This document shows, piece by piece, positions 47,521-56,670 of a DNA stretch of 64,000 bases (its first letter is position 1; the number at the start of each line of letters is the position of its first letter). Position numbers and translations under genes: made by a program. Location of the stretch: positions 1,676,237 to 1,740,236 of the forward strand of contig QANY01013337.1 in NCBI GenBank assembly GCA_003255025.1. The letters run 5' to 3'. The notes below the pieces were generated by a model that ran no database searches, was not told the DNA's origin, and saw nothing but the letters and a program-made list of their open reading frames with translations. The DNA is from Datisca glomerata (Eukaryota; Streptophyta; Magnoliopsida; Cucurbitales; Datiscaceae).

Positions 47521-47622
47521 CATTAAAATGTTGGATTTGCATTTATGTTCTTGCATTTGTGTTGGATTTGGTTTTGATACATATGTTTAACCATTTAGGT
47601 TGTGCGAGTGGAATAAGTTGGG

Positions 47623-47806
47623 TTGTTTTGTTCTTGGTGTGATATGGTTTATGATGATGTAGACTTGGGTTATTCTGTTATGGGATTTGCTTTAATGCTC
47701 CCTTATCTACCTCTATTTTTTTCTTTGGTAACATCTCCGATTATTTATTGGACAACAATCTACATCTCGACCAATATTTCATTTTCCAATCTGGGTATCC
47801 TCGATT
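47623..47806 (+). pseudogene. Possible N-terminal (membrane) part of the captured kinase
   Basis: The frame from 47623 contains GYSVMGFALMLPYLPLFFSL and IIYWTTIYIST, a hydrophobic segment, in a frame different from the kinase domain that follows. STN-type kinases are anchored in the thylakoid by one such segment before the kinase domain. The assignment is inferred from position only. Confidence 0.35.
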
Positions 47807-48160
47807 TCTGGAAGGAGGAATTTAAAGAGAAGTGATTTTGTGGTTAGGGAAAATTTTGGTGAAGGGTGTTTTGGTGCTGTTTACTCTGGTTTAGTTGTTC
47901 CAATAAATGTTAGTATTGATGAGAGTAAGCAGTTGAAAGGGAGTTTAATTATATTGTCACTCTTAAAGGTAACCCCCCACCCCCTCATAAATTGAAGTAG
48001 TCCTATGAAATTTTTAATAGATTAGTTTGATTTTCCTTTTTATGGGTCTAAAAATATGCAGGTTAAAATTGGAGTACAAGGAGATGAAGAATGTGGAGAG
48101 TTTGAGGAGTGGTTTAATTATAGGTTGTCAAGAGTAGCACCTGAGACGTGTGCTGAGTTC
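47807..48160 (+). pseudogene. Captured STN8-like chloroplast protein kinase fragment (two exons)
   Basis: Exon 1 (47807-47968) reads SGRRNLKRSDFVVRENFGEG, CFGAVYSGLVVP and a divergent tail. G-E-G-C-F-G is the G-x-G-x-x-G nucleotide loop. The GT at 47969 and AG at 48060-48061 bound an intron. Exon 2 (48062-48160) reads VKIGVQGDEECGEFEEWFNY and RLSRVAPETCAEF. These match my recollection of the STN8 family of thylakoid kinases, which phosphorylate photosystem II core proteins. Only the N-lobe is present: the catalytic HRD and DFG motifs are absent. Retained intron means capture from genomic DNA. It lies inside a CACTA transposon and is not a working gene. Confidence 0.75.
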
Positions 48161-49239
48161 CATCCATCACCATTGGATGGAGAGTTTGTAATTTTTTTTA
48201 ATTAGGCAAATTGAATTTGTCTTTTGGAGGGAGAGTTTGTATTTTTTTTCTGCTGTCTTGGTTGGGCGTTAAGATAAGAAATGGTGATGGATTGAATTTG
48301 TTAAGAAAGAGTTAATGGTGATGGATGGAATTGGATGGAGGGGTTATTGAAGTTTAAGGGTTTAAAATGCCAGAAAAAAAGTTCAGGGGGTCACTTTGCA
48401 AATTCATTGGCTATTATGTTTGAGAAGTTTGCTTGAAAGTTATATCATGAGTTGAAGATAAATTTAAGTCTTGCAAATTAGTATATTATTTTCCATGCTT
48501 CTATTTTAATTCTTCTTATTTTTTAAATAAGAAACTCAATGGCATATTGGTCATGCTGTAGAATGATCCAAAGTTGTTGCCTTCTAAGTTGTGTTTCCTT
48601 CTTGGGTAGAGACGGAGGGCTCATAAGGAAGGAAACATGGAAAAATAGATGGAAATTTCTAGATTTTTAATTTTAATTAGGGTAGTGTATTAAAATGTTG
48701 GGGGTGCTAGAAATGTGGATTGAAATGTTGAATTTGTATTTTTGTTCTTGCATTTGTGTTGGATTTGCTTATGTTGTGTTTCTAACTTGCTATTATATAT
48801 ACATTTTCAAGGATAGAACATAGATGCATGGAAAACCCTAGGTTTTTACAATCTAGATTATAATCTTATAGATCAAAATATCTAAATATTGGAAAGCCTT
48901 TTATAGAGATAATATATATGTTTATAAATGGATATTGAACTATAACAATTATTTTTTTTAATATAGGTGCACCGAAAACACAACAAACACGGTAATTCAG
49001 GTGGTGCGTGGTTCAACATAGTGATGGGGAATATGATTCCAACAAAAAGACATTGGAGTTCTTTGATGAAAACTTTGGCTTGTATTTGTGATATTTTGTA
49101 CAACTCAAAATATTTTTGGGCATTTGATATTGTATCTGATATGCATCTTTATTAGTAAATTTTTTAATTAAATATTTTAAATTAGTGATTTAATGGATGA
49201 TCTTTATTTTATTTGTTTGATACATTAGCGTAAATTATT
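48161..49239. other. CACTA internal AT-rich DNA
   Basis: It holds AT-rich sequence and a 62-codon ORF at 48967-49155 (MHRKHNKHGNSGGAWFNIVM...), which I do not recognise. It may be the last exon of a transposon protein. Confidence 0.4.
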
Positions 49240-49319
49240 TGCAGCATTAAAACCTTATAAGAGAATATAATAGCATAAAGAAGCACAATAGTCAAATGCA
49301 GTTATGATATGGTTAGACA

Positions 49320-49872
49320 TACAATAGCGTTTCTTAAAAGCTATAGAAAGCTTCTCATTGCACTTGTTAACCCTTCTATAGCGTTTAAAAAATGCTATAG
49401 AAAAGTTACAATAGTATTTTTTAAACGCTATAGAAAGTCTCACATTGTTGCTACGCTTATAATAGCATTTATAAAACGCTATCATAGGGTTTTCATAGCA
49501 TTTTTCATAACGCTATGTTTGTCAACTTTATTAAAACCTCAACCCTACTATAGCGTTTAAAAAACGCTATCATAACTACTTTTAATAGCGTTTAAGAAAT
49601 GCTATAGTAGCCTTTCGATAGCGTTTTATAAACGCTATAGAAAGCCACTAAGTGCAATGGGACGCTTTCTATAGCGTTTAAAAGATGTTATTGTAATGTT
49701 ACAATAGCATTTTTTTTAAACGCTATTAAAAGTAGTTATGATAGCGTTTTTTAAACGTTATCGTAGGGTCAGAGTTTTAATAACGTTGGCAACCATAGCG
49801 TTATGAAAAATGCTATGAAAATCCTATGATAGCGTTTTTTGGCCGCTATCATAGGACTTTTTTGTTGTAGTG
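49320..49872. repeat. CACTA 3' subterminal palindrome array and long inverted repeat
   Basis: Thirteen copies of an imperfect palindrome of the type ATAGCGTTTAAAAAACGCTA lie at about 49324, 49377, 49411, 49462, 49494, 49549, 49584, 49618, 49670, 49703, 49741, 49795 and 49830. Segment 49466-49610 is in turn the imperfect reverse complement of 49700-49842. Subterminal repeats are the transposase-binding sites in En/Spm; the folding into one long hairpin is what I see here. Confidence 0.85.
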
Positions 49873-49875
49873 TAG

Positions 49876-50690
49876 AAATAAGACAAGTATCTACTTGACA
49901 TATTCAAAGTACATAATAGCTCCTTAAGAAGACAAAAGTTGAAAGCGCTAAACCTACTCCTTTTCCAGCATGTCCTACTGTCAAACTTAAACATTCTGGG
50001 GAACCAACTTGTTACGTCTTTACACTCTATAGGAGCACAGTTGGTGCTCCACAACACTTGTCTATCACTAGACTTAATATAGCATTCTTAATGAATAGTA
50101 TAAGTAAGTTTCCTCACCATCCTACCACCTGCCTTTGGCAGGGGATGTAAGAGGCTATTGAGATACTTTAAGGGCACATTAACATAAGGACCATTCCTAA
50201 AACCTTCATCTTTCCTTACAATGAAGCATATTCTAATGCTGATTGGAAAGGGGATATTGATGATAGAAGGCCAACATGTGCATATTTGATCTTTCTAGGT
50301 GACAACCTCTTATCGTTGTCCTTAAGGAATCATAATATTATCTTACAGTCAAGTATAGAAAGCGGTTACATATCTTTACACCTTACTTAGCAAAGATCAA
50401 ATAGTTTCTAAATTTACTCAATGAATTATCCTTACACCTTACTTAGCCTCCCGTGATATGGTGTGACAACATTTGTGCACTTGCTTTTTCTTGAAATCAT
50501 GTTCTACATGCTAAAGCATATTATATTAGATATACAGTTCATTAGAGATAAGGTTTTGAGAAGAGAGATGCAAGTCAGATTTGTCGTCCTTTCTCTTGAA
50601 CAACTTCTTGATTTGCTCACAAAAGGTCTGTCCACTTCCGGATTTGTATCTCTTAAGTGAAAGCTACAAGTGGTTGAATCCCCCTTTCGC
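49876..50690 (+). pseudogene. Copia element III RT end and RNase H
   Basis: RNKTSIYLTYSKYIIAP continues RT directly after the CACTA insertion. FIFPYNEAYSNADWKGDIDD and RRPTCAYLIFLGDNLLSL (50205-50310) are RNase H (Y-S-D-A-D-W-A-G-like). The end QLLDLLTKGLSTSGFVSLK (about 50600-50660) is the C-terminus of copia pol. It has numerous stops. Confidence 0.85.
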
Positions 50691-50699
50691 TTGAGGGGA

Positions 50700-50967
50700 T
50701 GATAAACTACACAATACGCAAGATCTCAAGACTAATATGTAAATGTCAAGACTAATGCAAGGTGTTAAGAATGTACAAGAGATGTCAAGACTGTTATAAA
50801 TATTAGTTGAATAGAAGGCTTATTTTGTATCTGTTAGTCTTTGATTGTTATAAATATCATATCAATATCTCTCTTTCACTCATGCAGTGTTGAGTTATTA
50901 TTGATTCCTCTTTCTGGTTCTCGCTTTCTCTCTCTATATCTGTGTCATTTGTCAATATACTTCTTAC
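50700..50967 (+). repeat. 3' LTR of copia element III
   Basis: It starts TGATAAACTACACAATACGC immediately after GCTTGAGGGGA (polypurine tract). A TATA-like TTATAAATATT is at about 50794. The end near TACTTCTTACA (50967) is approximate because no second copy is in the window. Confidence 0.65.
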
Positions 50968-51337
50968 ATTGTTTATACACAGTGGGAGATAATTTGGTCT
51001 TGCCTCTTTACATTATTTTATCAAGTTGAGCTATTTTCTAATGTAAACTATAGCTTCTCTTTCATGTGTGTTACATTTGCAAGCAGTTGTCGTTAGGACT
51101 TGAGTAAAATTTCGTTGTAAGATAGCAATTAATAAATTTGGTTCCCTTCAAATTTGGTAAATAGATACTTCAAGTTGGACAAGAAATAGTACAACAAAAT
51201 TTAAAAACTTTATACTTTATTACGTATTCACGCCATGGGTACATATTCACGCAAAGAGACACGATCTCGACAACAAGAAGATACGTAAAATAAGTCACAC
51301 ACTAACCAGACAAATATTAAAAACAGGCAAAACAAAA

Positions 51338-51372
51338 TAAAAAGAAAGAAAGAAAGAAAGAAGGAAGAGAAG
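51338..51372. repeat. (GAAA)n microsatellite
   Basis: AAAGAAAGAAAGAAAGAAGG in the 3' flank of the minus-strand prolamin-like gene, about 100 bp beyond its stop codon. Confidence 0.85.
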
Positions 51373-51467
51373 GCTCTCCATATATGATCACACTCTGATT
51401 ATTCAAATTTGTAAACAACGAAAAAAAGTCTGAAACGAATGAAGTTTCTGTTTAAGGTTGACCCAAA

Positions 51468-51833
51468 TTATATATAACCAGCAGGTGCTGCTGCAGGGAT
51501 TGCACCAATTTGACAAAATCCATTCAGAATATTATTACCTTGAGAAGGAAGACTTAAACCAAGAGCAGCAATGGAAGCCGCACATGTTTCAAAAAGTATT
51601 GGAAAACGTTGGCAACAATCCTGGCTAATAAGGTTCTTTTGAGTGAGGAAAGATTCAACAAGCTTAACTAAGCATGGCTTAATCTCCATCATTGCAGCCC
51701 CACAACTAGTTATTAAGGATTCTGCATCCACTTTTTTCTCTTTCTCAGATTTCATGTGCTTTGATTGTTTTGCTGTTGCATTTACCACAATGCATGCAAG
51801 AACAATCAAGATCACCAAATTTTTCAGAGCCAT
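51468..51833 (-). CDS. Prolamin-like (ECA1/EC1-type) small secreted cysteine-rich protein
   Basis: The 121-residue protein starts with a signal peptide (MALKNLVILIVLACIVVNAT) and a short charged stretch (KQSKHMKSEKEKK). It then has SCGAAMMEIKPC, DCC, FETC and GFC: the six-cysteine pattern C..C..CC..C..C of the plant prolamin-like domain (PF05617). The family includes the egg-cell-secreted EC1 proteins and ECA1 gametogenesis-related proteins; the sequence does not fix which role applies. It has a single exon and no lesions. CTATAAATTT on minus at 51901-51910 is a likely TATA box about 70 bp before the ATG. It has the cysteine layout of the gene at 12614-13012 but little other similarity, so the two are distant relatives rather than a recent duplication. 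Confidence 0.87.
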   Translation of the reverse strand: MALKNLVILIVLACIVVNATAKQSKHMKSEKEKKVDAESLITSCGAAMMEIKPCLVKLVESFLTQKNLISQDCCQRFPILFETCAASIAALGLSLPSQGNNILNGFCQIGAIPAAAPAGYI

Positions 51834-51900
51834 TACAGATTAGGGGTGAAAAAAAAGCTAAGTATGTTTTTGTATGTTTGACATGGTTGAAGGATGGGGG

Positions 51901-51910
51901 AAATTTATAG
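51901..51910 (-). promoter_or_regulatory. TATA box of the minus-strand prolamin-like gene
   Basis: CTATAAATTT on minus, about 70 bp before the ATG at 51833. The gene at 12614 has the same hexamer in the context GCTATAAATTTC. Confidence 0.6.
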
Positions 51911-52822
51911 AGAGCTGAGGAAGAGGACACACCGAAGAAAATAACAATGTTTAGATTGTAGATGGTGCTCAATACTATTATTATGCCACAAGCATGTAAT
52001 GTGCCATTACACATACATATCACAATTGATAATGATATAATATTTTTCGTCATTAATTAATTTTCAGTAGATGTTTGATTTGAAACCACATTTTTTTGTC
52101 ATAGTATGCCGTCTTTTCCCAAATAAAATATTTTGTGTCAATGGACAAAAAATTGTTTAAAAATGTACTTTCTACAAATACTGCGTAAATAATAAAATGT
52201 ACAGCTCAAGTTTGAAAATTACATAAAAATAATATTAAACTTATATATATTGTTACTGCTCTTATAATTGGGTTTTATAGATTTGGCTGAACGAAAATTC
52301 GAGAGGGCTAGAGGAAGTCATTCTTGAATTAATTAAATCGTTACTGAGGCTTATGAGAATTAATGTTCTGTAAAATATTATTATTAATTGGATCTTTACA
52401 ATAATTAAAAAGGTAGTTTGATTTTTTTTTGGGATCAATACTCCCTTCTCAACTTAGCCGAGGGTTGGATTACTAGTTATGCCGGCGATCACATTTCGCA
52501 CAACTATAGTATATGATGTTCACATTGCCAAACTATGTTGGTTAGCCTTTGCTTTCTCTCTTTTTAACAGTTACTATTTTATTAATGATCATGTTGAAAG
52601 TGAAATTTTAATTTGAGAAACTAATTCCGGTAGCTGTGAGAAATGTGACTAGAGGCGCCAGATTTTATATTTCACAACGAACTTGAGCCAATGTGAGAAA
52701 GGGAGAGACATAGATGGAGAGAATACGGTAGTGAGAGAAAGAGAGAAGAATAAGTTTACCGAAAAAAAAGAGAGAAGAAGAGTGTCACTAAATCATCAGA
52801 AATTTCCATGTTAATTAGTCAC
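51911..52822. other. Intergenic AT-rich DNA
   Basis: It holds the 5' flank of the prolamin-like gene and a purine-rich stretch at 52690-52790 (GAGAGAAAGAGAG). No gene or transposon boundary was recognised. Confidence 0.5.
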
Positions 52823-53332
52823 TGAATAAAGAAAAATCACCCAAGACACGTGTACAAAAAGAAGAATCCTGAGAAGACGCGTAGACCATAAACATGATAA
52901 AATTGGAGGCTAGACGGGAAAACTGAAGTGGCACAAACAGATCATGATGAAGCAAAAATACGGACGGGAACTCGAGAACGGGAAAAGAGCATGGAAGCCA
53001 GAAACCTCATCAGAACGGGAATGGCAGATCGATCAAAAAGGAAAAAGACTGACGGGGGACCCACGCTTCCAGAACCAGAAAAGACTGAGGGGATCAACGC
53101 CTCTGGGACAAAAAGGACTGGAAGAAGAATGGGAACGGATGAAAGGAATCCAGAATGACCACCAAGTGGTTGTGATTGATTGACCCGAACCACGAGGAAC
53201 CACCAAGTGACTATGACTAGTTAAGTGGTTGACGGACTGAGGACAAAACAACTGAAAGAAATGGACAAAGTAAAGGAGTCCACAACTGAAAGCAATCCCG
53301 TCAGCCGAAAGCATATACGGTGTGATCATCCC

Positions 53333-53818
<486 letters not shown>

Positions 53819-53819
53819 G

Positions 53820-53832
53820 GGCTTATAAATAC
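53820..53832 (+). promoter_or_regulatory. TATA box of the gypsy LTR
   Basis: GCTTATAAATACA stands immediately after the microsatellite, in the position of the U3/R promoter of the LTR. Confidence 0.55.
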
Positions 53833-54086
53833 AAGCACATGAAAAAGAAAAGGGGGAGACATAAGCAAACCCTAGTAAAAGGCATTGTCCTTCTTTCTTC
53901 TCTTATCAACAAATATGTAAAATCCTTTACATAAGTGAATATCAACAATCTTCTCGTGATTTTTCTTTCCTTTAAGAATTTTTCACGTAAATGATGATAT
54001 TTTTATTCTCTCATTCTCTTTTTAAATTATGATCTTTATTATTTGTTCGTAGAGGGTTCTCCATACCGAAAAACTCCTTTGCATTT

Positions 54087-54105
54087 TGGTGCTCTCGTTG
54101 AGAGC
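54087..54105 (+). promoter_or_regulatory. Gypsy primer-binding region
   Basis: TGGTGCTCTCGTTGAGAGC lies 3 bases after the LTR end. The similar TGGTTCTTTCATTGAGAG stands at 59722 before the gag of the second copy, supporting this as the priming region. Confidence 0.6.
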
Positions 54106-54142
54106 AAGAAGAAACCTCAAAGATACCCTCCAAAAAATCAAA

Positions 54143-54660
54143 CCATGCCTCGAACCAGATCAAACACCACCCTTAACAAAGAAGATGGGAACGAGGATGA
54201 ACAAGACAATCACCTTGCTCCCAGCTGAGATACTTCAGGCTATCCTAAGTCGAATGCAAGAGATAGAACAACGAAACGCTGAAACATTGTACAACGTGTG
54301 GCAGACGTTACATGAATAGACTGTTGCATTGCAATGAGACCTTGTGCATACACATGTAGAAGTTCATTCCAAGGAACACAAAAGGAGAAGGCGGGAGAAA
54401 TTCATCAACCAAAAGTCATGAAAGGAAATCTGACGTTATAGATCATCTCAGACGATTCAAGCAAGTCATGGCATTATACCAACATGAAGACGCATTGATG
54501 TGCAGGATATTCCCCACAAGTCTAGATGGGACTGCACTTAAATGCCGCCCAGAAGGGAAAAAAAACACTTCAGGAATACACTCATAGATTCCAGGAGGAA
54601 ATGGCCAAAGTGGAAAGCTGTGAGACGGGAGCTGGATCCGGAATCAACCTTCTTTGAGAG
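54143..54660 (+). pseudogene. Gypsy gag, internally deleted
   Basis: From 54143 the reading frame MPRTRSNTTLN, MNKTITLLPAEILQAILSRM and QEIEQRNAETLYNVWQTLHE is the N-terminal gag. From about 54418 LRRFKQVMALYQHED, CRIFPTSLDGTALK and LDPESTFFE match gag at 62440-62850. The segment for the middle of that gag (YHSLPAQ..QKEKE) is missing. Frames change and stops occur. Confidence 0.8.
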
Positions 54661-55258
54661 CGGGAACGGAATTCGCTTAAGAATAGGAATGTCTTGAAAA
54701 CGGGAATGGAAAAATCTTGAGAATAGGAATGGCTATGAGTACGGAAATGGGAACGGAGATGAAAATGAAAATGGGAAATGTTGGAAAGAAATTACATGAT
54801 AAATCTTATATCATCAGAAAGATACGGAAGTCTACTTTTTGTAGAAACTCACGGAATTCAATTTAGAGCTCTCAATCAAAACTTGTGACACGATATGCAG
54901 AACTGTCAGCTTGATCTATTAAGCTTCACCAACACATTAATAATTATGTGACAAATCATATGGCTACAAAACTATGGAAATCAGTTTCTTGAAATTTTTT
55001 ACGGAATGAGATTCAAGCTTTTGGAAGAAAGTTACGGTATACTCATTTCCTTCTTATTCTATTAAGATATTATATATGGTGTTGTTCAACATTCTTGTCA
55101 CAAATATTTATGTACGAGAAAAAGAAAAAGAAAAGCAAATGGGGGAAACTCTATCAATGAGCTCGTAACAAAAGACACGGGGGAAACTATATCAATGAGC
55201 CCGTAATAAAAGAAACAAAGGAAATTATATCAATGAGCTTGTAGTAAATCTAAACGGG
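54661..55258. other. Gypsy internal non-coding stretch
   Basis: The first 120 bp carry short GGGAATG/ACGGGAACGG repeats. The rest is AT-rich and shows nothing recognisable apart from a ~45-bp motif (GGGAAACT..ATCAATGAGC) occurring three times at 55142-55230. Confidence 0.5.
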
Positions 55259-55710
55259 GTCATGGTTCCATTGAAAGCGCCTAAGTCCTTAGGAGTATCT
55301 ACGAGCACCGTTCTGAGAAGGAAATCGAAACGGGGTCATGGTTCCACTGAAGGAGCCTAAGTCCTTGGGAGTGTCTACGAGAGCGTTCTCAGAAGGAAAT
55401 CAAAATGGGGCCATGGTTTCATTGAATAAGCCTAAGTCCTTGAGAGTGTCTACGGGCACTATTCTCAAAAGAAAATCAAAACGGGTTCGTGGTTCCACTG
55501 AAGGAGCCGAAATCCTTGAGAGTGTCTACAGGCACTGTTCTCATAAGGAAATCAAAACAGAGTCATTGTTCCACTGAAGGAGCCTAAGTCCTTAGGAGTG
55601 CTACAACCACCGTTCTCAGAAGAAAATCAAAACATGACCATGGTTCCACTAAAGGAGCCTAAGTCCTTGAGAGTGTCTACGGGCACTGTTCTCAGAAGAA
55701 AATCAAAAAC
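55259..55710 (+). repeat. Six-copy ~75-bp tandem repeat
   Basis: Copies begin near 55261, 55337, 55411, 55487, 55563 and 55639 with ATGGTTCCACTGAAGGAGCC and contain AGTCCTTGAGAGTGTCTACG and GTTCTCAGAAGGAAATCAAAA. Because the unit is near 75 bp, frames can read through several copies as VPLKEPKSLRVSTGTVL, but later copies shift frame. It lies between gag and the 3' LTR, where Tat-like elements often carry arrays. Confidence 0.9.
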
Positions 55711-56255
55711 TTCGAAACATAAATATCCTTGTCTGAACGGATCTGTTGATGCTCAAATAATTCATAAATGGGCACAACTGAAGAAAGCAAAGATGAAATA
55801 CTTCTTGAAAATAGCTCAACGGGTGGAAAGTGGAAACGGCCAAAATGGGGAAAAGGAAAATCTTCGAGAAAAGGGAATATTTTTCAAGAGTGTTTTTTTT
55901 TTTGTCAGGGAAGTTTATTCCCGTAGTTGGGAATGACAGGAAAAGTTACTGCTAATTGAGAATAAAAGGAATAATAGCAGAAAAAAGAAACCAAGAGGTA
56001 AAAGATAGATAAAAAGGTAGATAAACGAAAAGTCGCTTTACTGGAAAGATGTCGGTAGGAACAAGAAACGAAGCACCCTCACAGGAAAAACAAGCATCTC
56101 TTATAATTTAATTATGTATATTTATTTGTTATTTCCAAAGAAGTACAGGCCCCCGATAAAAGACGAGATGATCTTCGTAAAAGCGCATGCAAATCAAAAC
56201 TCTTCATCATTACACATCAATCAATGAAAATTCATTGAGTATAATCGGAGGCAAA
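55711..56255. other. Gypsy internal spacer before the right LTR
   Basis: AT- and purine-rich sequence without recognisable domains. The polypurine tract-like CGGAGGCAAA (56246-56255) abuts the LTR. Confidence 0.5.
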
Positions 56256-56670
56256 TGAACAGAGAAAATTCACCCAAGACACATGTACAGAAAGAATGAA
56301 TCATGAGAAGACGCGTACACCATGAACATGACAAGATTGGGGGCTAGACGGGAAAACAAAAGTGGCACAAACAAATCATGATGTAAGCGAAAATGCGGAC
56401 GAAAACTCTAAACGGGAAGGAAGTCGAGAACGGGAAAAGAGCATGGAATCACGAAACGTCATCAGAACGAGAAAAGGCAGACCGGTCAAAAAGGAAAAAG
56501 ACTGATGGGGGACCCACACCTTCAGAACGGGAAAGGACTGAGGGGACCAACGCCTCTAGAATGGAAAGAACTGGAAGAAGAACGGGAACGGATGAAAGGA
56601 ATTCAGAATGACCAGCAAGTGGCTATGATTGATTGGCCCGAACCATGAGAAACCACCAAGTGGCTATGAA
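56256..56670 (+). repeat. 3' LTR of the gypsy element, truncated
   Basis: It starts TGAACAGAGAAAATTCACCC and follows the left LTR to about position 53220, ending in AGTGGCTATGA. The part holding the microsatellite and TATA box is absent. Confidence 0.8.

Larger units (their letters stand above)
47495..48775 (+). repeat. Direct repeats flanking the captured kinase fragment
   Basis: 47498-47575 and 48688-48770 share GGGGGTGCTAG, ATGTGGATTGAAATGTTG-like and TGTTCTTGCATTTGTGTTGG with small changes. They bracket the STN8-like exons. Confidence 0.7.
42950..49872 (+). mobile_element. CACTA (En/Spm-type) DNA transposon with both ends
   Basis: The left end is CACTACAACAATTTTCTTAT and the right end, read inward, is CACTACAACAAAAAAGTCCT. 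Both ends are flanked by TAG (42947-42949 and 49873-49875), the 3-bp duplication typical of this superfamily. With the element and one TAG removed, the copia frame joins from LGIEVH to RNKTSIYLTYSKY. Size is 6,923 bp. Inside are transposase remnants, a host kinase fragment and a palindrome-rich 3' end. The transposase is broken, so it would need help from another element to move. Confidence 0.93.
40140..50967 (+). mobile_element. Ty1/copia element III, split by a CACTA transposon
   Basis: Order on plus: gag (40150-40560), integrase (41280-41930), RT (42400-42949 and 49876-50130), RNase H (50130-50690), polypurine tract CGCTTGAGGGGA and 3' LTR (50700-about 50967). The 5' LTR was not recognised. 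All frames are broken. The CACTA element at 42950-49872 interrupts RT. Confidence 0.8.

Noticed and set aside
49309..49560. ORFs on both strands in the CACTA 3' end
   Set aside because: Products of the palindromic repeats, giving repetitive IAFKKCYRK-like peptides.
49320..49860. CRISPR-like array
   Set aside because: The repeats are palindromes of variable spacing at a transposon end in plant DNA, without unique spacers or cas genes.
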